Below, piece by piece: positions 47,235 to 57,733 of a DNA stretch of 64,000 bases. Where the stretch lies: positions 10,997,439-11,061,438 of the forward strand of contig OZ024789.1 in NCBI GenBank assembly GCA_964017065.1. Direction: 5' to 3'. Below the pieces are notes generated by a model that saw only the letters and a program-made list of their open reading frames with translations, ran no database searches and was not told the origin of the DNA. Within the stretch, counting starts at the first letter, position 1, and the number at the start of each line of letters is the position of its first letter. The translations under genes were made by a program, and so were the position numbers. The DNA is from Haliclona indistincta. Taxonomy: Eukaryota; Porifera; Demospongiae; Haplosclerida; Chalinidae.

Positions 47235-47411
47235 ATTGTACATTCTGGTGCGGTGAGAGACAAAATACAAATTGTACGTTTACGTACATGTGTAAATGCT
47301 ATTTATTGTGTTCATGATGTGAGTGAATTTCGAGCTATTTCCTCCTTAATCAAGTGTCTCAGTATTTGTTTCAGTAGCTGCCACAATCAGAGCATTCTCC
47401 ACTTCTTTATT

Positions 47412-48121
47412 ATGCCTCGGTGTGGGCGGAGCCACGAGGCATACAGTAATCCTCGCAGTAATCGTGGTGTCAGTCAGTCAGTCTGTCTGTCGCAACGATT
47501 TCTCGTCGCTCACTGAAAAATAAGTGCTGAAACAAGCAACACGAGTAGAAATCGATACTTGCTCGGATTTGAATTTTCAGAAGTTTGATTTTAAAGCTTA
47601 GTGCGTAAGTTACCGCGTGAATTGCTCACGGCTGGTTCAGTTTTGTAGCGCACGCTGAAAGTTAAGCTCTGAAACTAGCAATGCAAGTAGTACACGGTAT
47701 TATCTCGCTCTAGAACGTGTGAAAACTTTATACAAAGCTTTGTTCGTGAGTTATGGGGCAATTTGCTCACCGGCTCGCGATCGAGCTGTTCCTGGCGATC
47801 TTGAAAGGCAAAGCTATCCACAGTTGACTACCTAGAAGCTTATAGGTTAGAATTTCACTACAAGATAGCAGCGCAGGTCCAGAGATATTGTGTAAGCAAG
47901 CTATGGAAGCTATCTCGCTCGTGGTATGCGTGTGCTATGCTAAACACTGTAGACACGCCCAGTTGAATTGTGGTTACTACTGATTGGCTTCTGATTGCAT
48001 AACTAAAGCACTGCATTGTGATTGCTGTGCAGAAATCCTGTATACATGCATCTGCAGTTACTGTGTTTGTGGAATGGTGGATAGTTGTGTTTGTTGATAT
48101 TGTGTCATTCCACCGAGGCAT
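47412..48121. mobile_element. 710-bp hairpin-ended element, relative of 45670
   Basis: Left end atgcctcggtg with an inverted copy close behind (cacgaggcat, ending about 47442) forms a hairpin; the right end caccgaggcat (48111-48121) is a single copy. Internal blocks and their order match 45670-46349. It inserted just downstream of the gene 8 stop, where the flank of gene 7 is uninterrupted. Confidence 0.55.
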
Positions 48122-48128
48122 CTGCACC

Positions 48129-51100
48129 TTAGGTGCTATTTTTATCCTTGCAGAAAATATTTTCTTCAAATTTCTCAAATTCTCGAGCTAAAACATACAC
48201 GTTATATATGTATATAAATAATTTATTATAACTAACTTGGCTCCAGTTCTAACGAATTTCTATCTTCCCTGGAGCTCTTGTTCAATGGCATCTACACCGG
48301 GCAATGATAACAACCATTATGGTAACAGCAGCTCTATCACTAACTCGTTTGGTTTGAAGTGACTCATTCAAAGTTACTGGAGTTGTAATAGATTTCAAAA
48401 TAATACCATGCTTCCTCCACCACTTCTTATAGGCATCTCTCACCTTTAAAAGTAATAATTTATTAAAATAAGTTCAAATAAGCACATGATCACCTGCTTT
48501 GAGAGAGGTACAAACAAGATGAATATGATGATTCCTTGACCAGCAATGAAGATGGTCATGATGTAGGCAACAAAGATTAGGTTGACATCAAAGTAGAGCA
48601 AATTACCAATCCATGCTATACCCATCACAACTACCAATGTAATGACCACCTTTATCCAGTACCTATAGAGTTGATGACATCACTCAATTTTAAAATAATA
48701 ATTATTATCACTTCGTACCTAGCAGTGCTGAAGTTTAACTTAGCCTCATTTTCTCTTTTGCTAAACGGTACAATACAACAACTGCCATGATCAGAAACCC
48801 TATATTTACCTAAAGGAATAATAATGTACTGAACTGATTTGAAACAACACTAACCAGAATGATAAGAATGACAGGAGCAATGAAAGCCCACACAAAGTGT
48901 GTGTCATATCGCAACCAACATCTATAAGTATTACATGTATCATAAGTATACGTTAACTTTGAGTTTAGTAATGAAGCTGTATACATACGCTAGTAGTTCT
49001 CCATCTTGAGCATATCCGTAATGGTGTCCAATATCATCTGTGTTGACAAAGAATCCGAGAGGCACCACCACTAACATGTATAGAAATGGGATTCCTGTAT
49101 TTACAATAAATTTATCTGGTTGCTATGATGCATGTATTAACTAACCATAGCTTGATATAGTAAAGGCAATAATGTAACGCTTGATTTGGTGTTTGACAAA
49201 CACTTTGACTAACACTAAGTACAAGACCACACCCTCCATTAGCATCCACATGAACACCACCAGGAACAGGTAGTGGAGCAACACAGCAATGGCTGAACAG
49301 ACAGCCTGTGTGCAGGAGAGTGGATGATCAGTGAGAGGACAGGAGGACACTCTTTACCTCTTTCTCAGTTCTCTCCACACCCACTACAAACACGAGCTGG
49401 GCAGCAATCAAGTTGGCACACAACATACAGTGAATGTAGTTACGCATGTTCCACAGTGATCTGCAGGCAAAATAAAGTGACAGTCACTATGATATCACTA
49501 TGATGTCACAATGCATCAAAGCAAACATTACTGTCAGCATAGACATAGTAGCCCTTACGGGATACTATGTCTATGGTATATGCTGACAGGTAACAGTTAT
49601 ATCAATCAAGGAAGCTACTGTAGTGAAAATGATATTGATTTTAAAATAAATCAGGCTAGTACTAAAATCAGTGCAATACACAAAAATTTGCAATAATTAT
49701 TTTCCTATCATTATTTTTAGACTAACTTTTGTAGTACAAATGTCAGAATAGTAGCCAACAGGAACACCAGTGAGATAGACACAAACACTTGTCCTATCAC
49801 TGTTAAAACATTGTCATCTCCTGCAGAGATCTATTGAAAGTAAATTTAACTTGGCAATCGCCGTTGTGGCACATACCTCTACACCAGGACTTTGAAGAAT
49901 AGCAAAGTGTGCGAGATGGTTACATGAACACATCACTGAGCCATTTTTAAACTTTATGGTCGTGCATCCAATGGTACTCCAGAAATCAGCACTAACATTA
50001 GACCTGCATGTTAAGTTAGTTCAAAATTTCATGAGCTCAAAATTAAAACTAACCTTAAATCAACAAATGCACAAATTTCAAATATTGTAACGGTTTCATT
50101 ATCGTTCATTCTTGAAGGCAAGTCAAAGAGTATGGTCACATTCTCTGTTAGGTTGCTGGTACGACAATCAGTGCAGCTGAGAATGGATGAGATCACTGGA
50201 GAGATTGGACTGAGTTGCAAATAAAGGTCGACATTAAACTCTTCTTAATCAAGTATTAATAGTTCTTACTTTGTCCCAGGCAAAACATGAGATATGTTAA
50301 CAAAGTAGAACGATGCGACAAACACTTCGAAATAATCGAATATTCTTGTAATAGGCAATATTCAATTGCATTATACTAAGTCTTACCTGATTCTTCTAAG
50401 TTCTCAAACAGTTCTCCAGGCAGACTAATGTAGTTATTGTCAACCTGTATTCCCAGTACTCCACCACTGCCAGGAAACGCTTCTTTCACTTTCAGCACTG
50501 CATTGACATGTGTCAGTGAGAGCATCTACAATACTCATCATTCTACCTGTGGATCCACTTTCAGAAGTAATGGTGATGTTTCTTTTGAGATCAAGAGCTA
50601 TCATGTCCAATATGCTCAGAAACATAGGTTCTGGAGCACTCTAAAAATTGGTTATAAATTATTTTAATGTACATATTAATATTATTTTGTACGATCTGCA
50701 TACCATGATGGGTATATTTTCAATAATATCAAGAATTATCTGAGAAAGCATCACAGAAATAATCACGTAGTCATGTAATTACAAGTATGGTAAAGATGTA
50801 CTGTTTAATAACCTGTACAAAAGTGACAGTAATGTTTGATGTTAATCTTTGCTCCAAATAGGCACTCAACAGCAGATCCAATCGTTGAGTGTTAGTGATT
50901 GAATTTTGAGATAGCTCAAAGAGAATTTTTAGGCCTTCCTCAACTTGAGATACATTTATCTAATTTTGTAAAATAATTATGATGGTAATTACAATTATTG
51001 CTGAGCTATTGTGTATTACCATTTCTCTGGCAAGCTCCACAGATGGAATGCAATGTACTGGACCCCAGTTTCCATCGCAGTGACATACTCTGGTAACTGG

Positions 51101-52794
51101 ATGCATGCACATTACTTCAATATGGTATATACATAATCATACCATATAGAATAGAATAATAATTATTATGAAGCGGCGCAATATTAAATTCCAGAACCGA
51201 ATTTATAAATAACTAGTAGCTATCAACATTTAGAGGCATGACCTTTGCATCTAGGCCTGTGAATGCAGCATGCATGGTTGATCAAGCTTAAACAGTTTAG
51301 CAAGTAAATGTACACTAGTATTCACGCTGTGTCAATTAGTACATGAATCTAATTCTCGTACGCATGTGTCATTTTAGAATGAGGTAAGTTCGTGACAAAA
51401 ATTTACCATGTCGCAGTATTAAAAGCTGGATCTGTATTCATAATTCAAGTTGTGTAGAAGGTTATTTATAAGCAAGTGGCACTGACTCACACAATATTAA
51501 GCCATAACATCAAAGGATTTTTGGTTGGTGTGTTTCATGTAATAACCTTCACTACAATGAACATAAATGACCAATCTGAGAATATCAGTTTCTCCCGGGT
51601 TAAACAATAATTATAACCACCAGTAAAATTAATATCACCCGCTTTATATCCTACTAATCGTTCCTAATAGTAGTGGGACTTTGCCAATATATAAACATAT
51701 CCTGAGCTAAACCCCTCTGAGAAAGATATTTGGCTCAGTCTTTGAAGCCAGCGTCATGCTTCTTTGATTTTTATAATTAGAATATTTCAGGTTACAGGTA
51801 CATGTCACAACCAGGATGAAATACAAGTATACATGATCACTCACTATCATGTTGTGATAAACTGACCATTTACACCTATCGTGTGGTTGGGACAATCTTC
51901 TGGGCTGGGTAGTGTCCTAGTAACACTACATTTCAGGGCTTCGTTCCATATGTCATCAGTAGGGCAGTTTGTTGATGTAGGAGATGTCGTCACTGTATGA
52001 TAATATTATTATAGAATTAAATTTTAAACTTCACTGTTATTACGTTACAGCACACCTTGTGTTGTGGGTGTAGTAATGAAGTGAGTAGGACAAGCAAAAG
52101 GTACAAGGTCTCCTGAACAAGTGTTTGTATTAGAAAACATGGTCTCATTGCTATGATTCAAATCACAAGCTTCATTTAGACTTGGTACTCCCAAAATATT
52201 AAAGAATTTTGAGTAAAAAAATGTGCTAGAATCATTTGATGGGCATAGTAAAGTAGCATTGGTGTTGCACCAAAATGATCCATCTCTCCATTGCTGTAGT
52301 ATAGTGTCTCCAACACTACCATTAGCACAGTCAATAGTGATGCAGTGTGAGAGATCACCAGGAGACAGCTCGATCCTGAGCTGATAATGCTCAACAGATC
52401 GACCAAAAGATAGTCTTGTTTTAAGTGTGATCCTTTGATAATCACTGCAGTTGCCTATTGTAAGGAAAATTAATAAAGCTGAGTTCTAAGGTTACTGACT
52501 TTCAGCTACCTGTGTAATTCTGGATAATGTCCCAAAGAGAACGTTCTGTCATTTGAGATAATCTTTCTCGTCTGCTCAGCTTGACAGTGGGTAAGGTTCC
52601 TGTACTAGAGTCTCCTCCATTCTTAGTGTAGACAATGTTCAGTCCAAATTCACTACAACATTTACAGTCCACAGTCTAGTAACAATTTGACTTGATCTTA
52701 TAATACCGACTCACATGTCCTGGGCATCTGCAAACATGCACGTACAAACTAACAGTTCGAGACAAAAGATAAAAGAAACGAGCCTGTTCGCCAT
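48129..52794 (-). pseudogene. Adhesion GPCR gene 8 (GPS Thr to Ala; ICL3 frameshift)
   Basis: Exons 5' to 3': 52715-52794, 52510-52652, 52056-52454, 51876-51992, 51020-51096, 50813-50959, 50704-50739, 50547-50640, 50387-50497, 50270-50324, 50054-50209, 49877-50003, 49727-49830, 49358-49460, 49146-49305, 48989-49094, 48855-48921, 48719-48809, 48494-48662, 48237-48443, 48129-48187. Leader, module, HRM (six Cys) and GAIN are intact, but the GPS reads CSCNHLAHFA (codon 49910-49912 GCA), removing the catalytic Thr. In the ICL3 exon a run of five A (minus strand) in gene 7 is four here (48749-48752), shifting the frame into TAA at 48735-48737, so TM6, TM7 and tail are lost unless the base is an assembly error. 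A second stop (TGA) lies in the tail exon. Closest to gene 7. Confidence 0.82.
49531..49589. repeat. Imperfect palindrome in gene 8 intron
   Basis: ctgtcagcat...agtagccc / gggatactatg...atgctgacag forms a long interrupted hairpin in the intron between the TM1 and TM2 exons, absent from gene 7's equivalent intron. Probably a tiny palindromic insertion. Confidence 0.6.
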
Positions 52795-52845
52795 GGCTTT
52801 CGATTCTGTAAGCACCAACAATAAGATTTCATCGCTAGACACTGA

Positions 52846-52872
52846 GCTCTCTTATCTATTTCGCTATGTCAC
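52846..52872 (-). promoter_or_regulatory. GATA-like site upstream of gene 8
   Basis: ctcttatctatttcgctatgtcac keeps the GATAAG core but the CRE-like half is GTGACATAG instead of GTGACGTAG. It lies about 50-80 bp before the ATG. Confidence 0.35.
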
Positions 52873-52944
52873 GTAATTCACCTAGGCTAGACATGTACGT
52901 ACGTTCATACGTCACTTCCATGGTGGATGGTTAACTTGTTCGTT

Positions 52945-53600
52945 TTATTAGGGAGACACGGTAGTGTCTCCCTATGTAGGGATGAACGAGAAAACAAGAT
53001 GGCGGCTACATACAATGTATTAGCGTTCAAGCGCTGATATTTCGCCTGGTGTTGAATTTTAGACGTCTTTAGACACTTAGATCTGCTCTCTGGCGTTGCC
53101 CCCATCTTACAGTAGCAAGGAGATTGCTCGAAATTGTTACTAAAGTGACGAACCTGGAAACGGTGAAAATCGAGTTTCGTCATCTTCGTTTTCTTCTTAT
53201 TCTTTCTTCCACTCGCCTAGCGCCTTTACGCGAGCAGTGCCGAGACCAAAACATCCACGAACAGTCGTGAAATTCTCCTGGCATGTGCCTTTTGAGCTTT
53301 GTTTTTAGCGTAACGGCGATCTAAGTTCCGCGATTTCTCGATCGTGATCCATTGTCAGCTTAGTGTTAGACGCCATTATTGTGATTGCGCAATACGCACG
53401 TGACCAATTAGCAATGGGTAGTGCACGTGACCAAGCAGCTAAAAAGTATCGCTGCGCCGTGTGGATGATTGGATCACTATCATGGAGAACACACACCCGG
53501 CATTTGTCTGGAGTCTTCGAAGAACGGTAAGCTCGTGTAGGATCGCCATTCTGCACTTGCCAGATAGTTATAACCGCCGTGTAGATCTACAAACAAGTGT
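52945..53600. other. CpG-rich unrelated insert with hairpin end
   Basis: At 52952-52973 gggagacacggtagtgtctccc is a 9-bp-arm hairpin. After it, tgtagggatga...aagatggcggctac matches the minus strand near 6727-6765. Base composition is richer in CG than the receptor DNA. Minus-strand frames 52905-53183 and 53305-53556 show no recognisable domain. Likely a repeat insertion; its limits are not found. Confidence 0.35.
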
Positions 53601-53669
53601 GGGTGGGGCTCGTATGCACCGCATGCATGCGTAGGCAACTAGGCAGACCTGATACTAGGCAGACCTGAT

Positions 53670-53801
53670 ATTTAACTTTAGCTACAAGTTTAAGAAAAGC
53701 CATCAACAACAGGAATACTAAACTAATGGTGGAAACAAAGACTTCTCCGTACATGCATGATATTGAACTGCACTTCACTAAAAAGAAAAAAGGACACAAA
53801 C
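53670..53801 (-). pseudogene. aGPCR TM1-exon scrap
   Basis: The minus strand reads GEVFVSTISLVFLLLMAFLK, matching the TM1 exon of the receptors (GQVFVSISLVFLLATIL...). No other exon is attached. Confidence 0.6.
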
Positions 53802-54191
53802 AAGAAATTAAAAAGATTTCTATCGAAATCAAAAGGATGTAGTGATGAAGAAATCTACCACTGGTTCACAATGTAAACCAACAAGGAACAAGCATAGAAT
53901 GGTAACACGATTGACTTGCTAACAGACCATAGATCCCTACATCAGTGACTGTACATAAGATCAATATTTTGTCACAAGCTGAATTCTTTTCAAAGTGTCA
54001 GTCAACAGTAAATAGCTTAACTAGCTATAGTCTGGCCACAGCAGCCACTGATGTAGGGATCTATGGTCTGTTAGCAAGTCAATCGTGTTACCATTCTATG
54101 CTTGTTCCTTGTTGGTTTACATTGTGAACCAGTGGTAGATTTCTTCATCACTACATCCTTTTGATTTCGATAGAAATCTTTTTAATTTCTT
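53802..54191. repeat. Foldback: 150-bp inverted repeat around a 90-bp spacer
   Basis: Left arm 53802-53951, right arm 54042-54191, equal length, no indel and one mismatch seen. Near identity means a recent event. No target duplication is evident. Confidence 0.9.
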
Positions 54192-54506
54192 TAATTATAT
54201 TAATTCCTTTTTTTTGGAAAAACCTTTTTAAAAATTCGTCACTACTGATTCGAAAACATTATTATGTCAATGTACATGAACTGCTAAGGGACAAACAAAA
54301 TTGTATGGTTACGTACATGTGTACGGTTACGTACATGTGTACGTAGTGTGTTCATGACGTGTGCATCTCAAGCTATTTCCCCCTTAAACTATACAGTATT
54401 TGCTGCAGAACTATGTTTCAAGGTGACCTTCACATAACGGAGTGGTTGTCATTAGCAACCGTCATCGTGTTACATTTTACAAGTAAATCGTGTTCGGTGC
54501 ATAAAC

Positions 54507-54815
54507 CTAATTCCGTGTGATGTCCTTTATTTCTGGTGATGCTTTTTCAACACTCTTGTAAAAAAAATTCTTCATTTCTTTGTGCAACATGGCTCCAGTT
54601 CTAAAGAATTTATCAACAAAAATACTTTTAATAGATTTTAAAATAATTATGCTTCTTTCTCCACATTTTGTAGGCGTCTCCCACCTGAACAAAGTTCCAA
54701 ACACCTGTTTTGAGAGAGGTACAAACAAGATGAATAATAATGATGATTCCTTGACCAGCAATGAAGATGGTCATGATGTAGGCAACAAAGATTGACTTGA
54801 TATTAAAGAAATCAT
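54507..54815 (-). pseudogene. aGPCR 3' fragment (end of TM7 and tail)
   Basis: The minus strand carries the end of the TM6-TM7 exon (FVAYIMTIFIAGQGIIIIIH-like, with an in-frame length change, then FVPLSKQ) and a tail exon starting VGDAYKMWRKK. It is cut off at about 54815. The flank at 54220-54400 matches the 3' flank of genes 7 and 8 (gtacatgtgta...gagctatttcc). Confidence 0.65.
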
Positions 54816-56027
54816 AATCTCTGATTATATTATGTACGTCACTCCAGATCTGGAAATGATCACATCACGTTACGTAACATAACTTAAAGAGCACATTATT
54901 CTGATTTCACGCCCTGCCTATTATCCTCCAGAATTTCCCATGCATCTGGCTCAAAATTCTCGCTAATGTCGCTATAATTATTATTCTCATAAAGAATAAC
55001 CGACACAATACAACAACAAAGTGATATGGCATTGTAATACAGCGACATTTGTACTCCTACTGTATGAAAATTCTTCCAATTCTCATAATTTTTTTAAATG
55101 AATGATGGTACTGGGTGGGTTCAAAAAAAAAAGTGATAAATTAAGACAGTCAAAGTGCCTGGGAAAATGCGATACTCTGAGAGTGCAAGATCGAAGGCAA
55201 TGGGATAGGGCGAGAGCGAGTCCAATTCTCATAATCATTCTGTTCCTACAACAACCCGTTACTCCGGAAATATTGTGCTTACCCCTAGTAACTATACACA
55301 ATTATTAATTTTTTGACAGTTCGTCACTCCATAGTACCAAGGGCGTTGATAGTACGTACGATCAGACCACATTATAATTGAGAGAACTTCACGATGATAC
55401 TCAAGGTTTTTTCACAGAACAACAATATTGTATTTCAACCAACAGAAATGAAGTATCTATTAAAGTGATGTTGAAGATGCAATAATATAATTATTATTGT
55501 ACAATCGAGTATTCGGCGAGAAAATAATTAAATATAGCGAAAAAGTGATTCAAACACACACGCACACACAGATGAGTCGAGAAGATAAAGAAGAATATAA
55601 TATTGTCTATTTCAGTGCAGTTTCAACAAAACAGATCAATCTATTAAGAAAATAATGTTATGTCCCTAAGTCTTTTCTTATTCACACCTGCAAGAAAAAA
55701 GAGGAAAAAATGAAATGCTAAATTTTATCGCGACAGTAACAACTCGTACAAACTTTAAAGCAGACCCCTTCAAAATTTGACATTCAGATTCAAAAAGAGA
55801 CATTAAAATTATGTCAAATTTATTTTAAAAGATACATTAAAAATTATGATGTGTCAAATTTTTGGTGACCTAGCCATATTTTCATCACGGAAACTAAAAT
55901 ATGCAAAATCTAACATTAATTTTTACGAAAATACAAACAGAGGAACCCTATAATCTGACCACCCATTAAAGTAAAGGGAGTCTCAAAAATTGGGATTCTC
56001 ACAAGGTAATTAATTATCTGCGTACCA
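54816..56027. other. Intergenic between receptor array and FoxP
   Basis: AT-rich, no exon, RNA gene or clear repeat supported. The part next to 56027 would hold the FoxP 3' UTR (minus strand). Confidence 0.5.
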
Positions 56028-57668
56028 TCATTCAGCGTGAGGATAATTAATGGAGACTGTGTAAGCTCCTTGTGCGGTCATTGGAGGATAGTAGCCGCTG
56101 AGACTATCTGAAGATACGTCAGCTCTAATCTGAAGATCACGGGGGCTACTCTGATCTGTGTTACTACAGCAAAGAGGGCAAAGGAGTGAACTATATATTA
56201 ACACACAGGACTGCATACGAGAATTGGATAATAAAGAAAAGCGCCTAGAAAAGTGAAGGTCTTGGGTTCAATTCCCAATTGGTTCTAGATTTTGCATGGG
56301 ATTTTTTCTCAGGTGAATAAAATTAAATATCTATGTCTGATGTAATGGGTGCTACTTTTAACTGTGCATGGACAGGCATGGACAGGCGTCCAGAATGGTC
56401 ACCGCCACTTAGATGACATTGTCATTATCCAGTCATTTTTATAGTTAATCAATTGCGTCGGAGTGTCCCACCACCTCGGGCTTTCTTACAAGACTAACTC
56501 TCGTCCTTTGAAGGCTGTATGACTGCGTACATTTTTAACATGACCATTATAAAGTTTAGACGCCTTCAAAATGCAAATTTTAGCTTACCAGTAAAAAATA
56601 ATTTTCTACAATACGTGATTTTATTAATTACCTTAATCTATCATTCCCATAGTCTCTTTCTCCTTCTTCATCATCATCATCATCATCTTCGTCTTCTTCA
56701 TCCTCATCCACATACACCTCTTCTCCTTCCTCTTCCTCTTCTTGTCCCTGGATAGGGGCCATGCCGTTCAGCTGGGGTATAGACACAAACTCGTCTTCTT
56801 CAGCCGGCAGAGTCTGGAGTGTCTCCATGGGCATGCCAATGGACTCTTCACTCTCTCTTGCAACTACTCTTCTCTCCTCATCACCTACAGCTGAAAAAAC
56901 ACACAAGAATAAAATAATCACAATTTGTTTAAAAAATAGCGCATTTGTGGAGCACAAACATAACAGCATATTTCTTCTTTAGAAAGAAAAAACAGAAACA
57001 CTGATTCCAATTTTTCACATCGTTTTACAAATTGGATGGTAATTGTATGCTTGCGGAAGGTGGTATAAATATAGTAAGTTTGAATTGACACACAGCTCCT
57101 GCTAGTACACAATTCACATGACACAGAGTCAGTGAAAAGGCTGCTGTCATTATGCAAACTGTTAGTATGTATTATTATGTGTGTATTTTCGTACCCATAT
57201 CATTGTCGGTGCTGCTGCCATTAGTGTCTGTGTGAGAGTGATCACTTTCACTGGGAACCCTGAAAAATTGAAATAATGAAATAATTTATAAGACAGTGCA
57301 CGTTTCGAGGCCCAAAAAATTTGACTATTTCTCACAAATTGAATCTATATGTCTGAGCTATAGTTAGTGGCGTTCTCTGCTTACAATCTCATGTGACGCT
57401 TCTTCTTATAAAGAGTATCGTCCACAGTCCAGACAGCTCCACGACTCTTGTTTAGTTCAACTCGTACGAAACACTTATGCAGAGAGAGATTGTGTCGAAT
57501 AGCATTCTACAGAGAAAAAACATCAATTATTGCTTCTCTCTCGTTCTAGAATACTCACTTTCCAGGTCGGATTGTTTTCTTTGAAATAGATGAAGTTTTT
57601 CATAAACCAAGCATAGATCTCACACAGTGTGAGGCATTGCTCTGGAGATTCTAGAATAGCCTGTTAGG

Positions 57669-57733
<65 letters not shown>

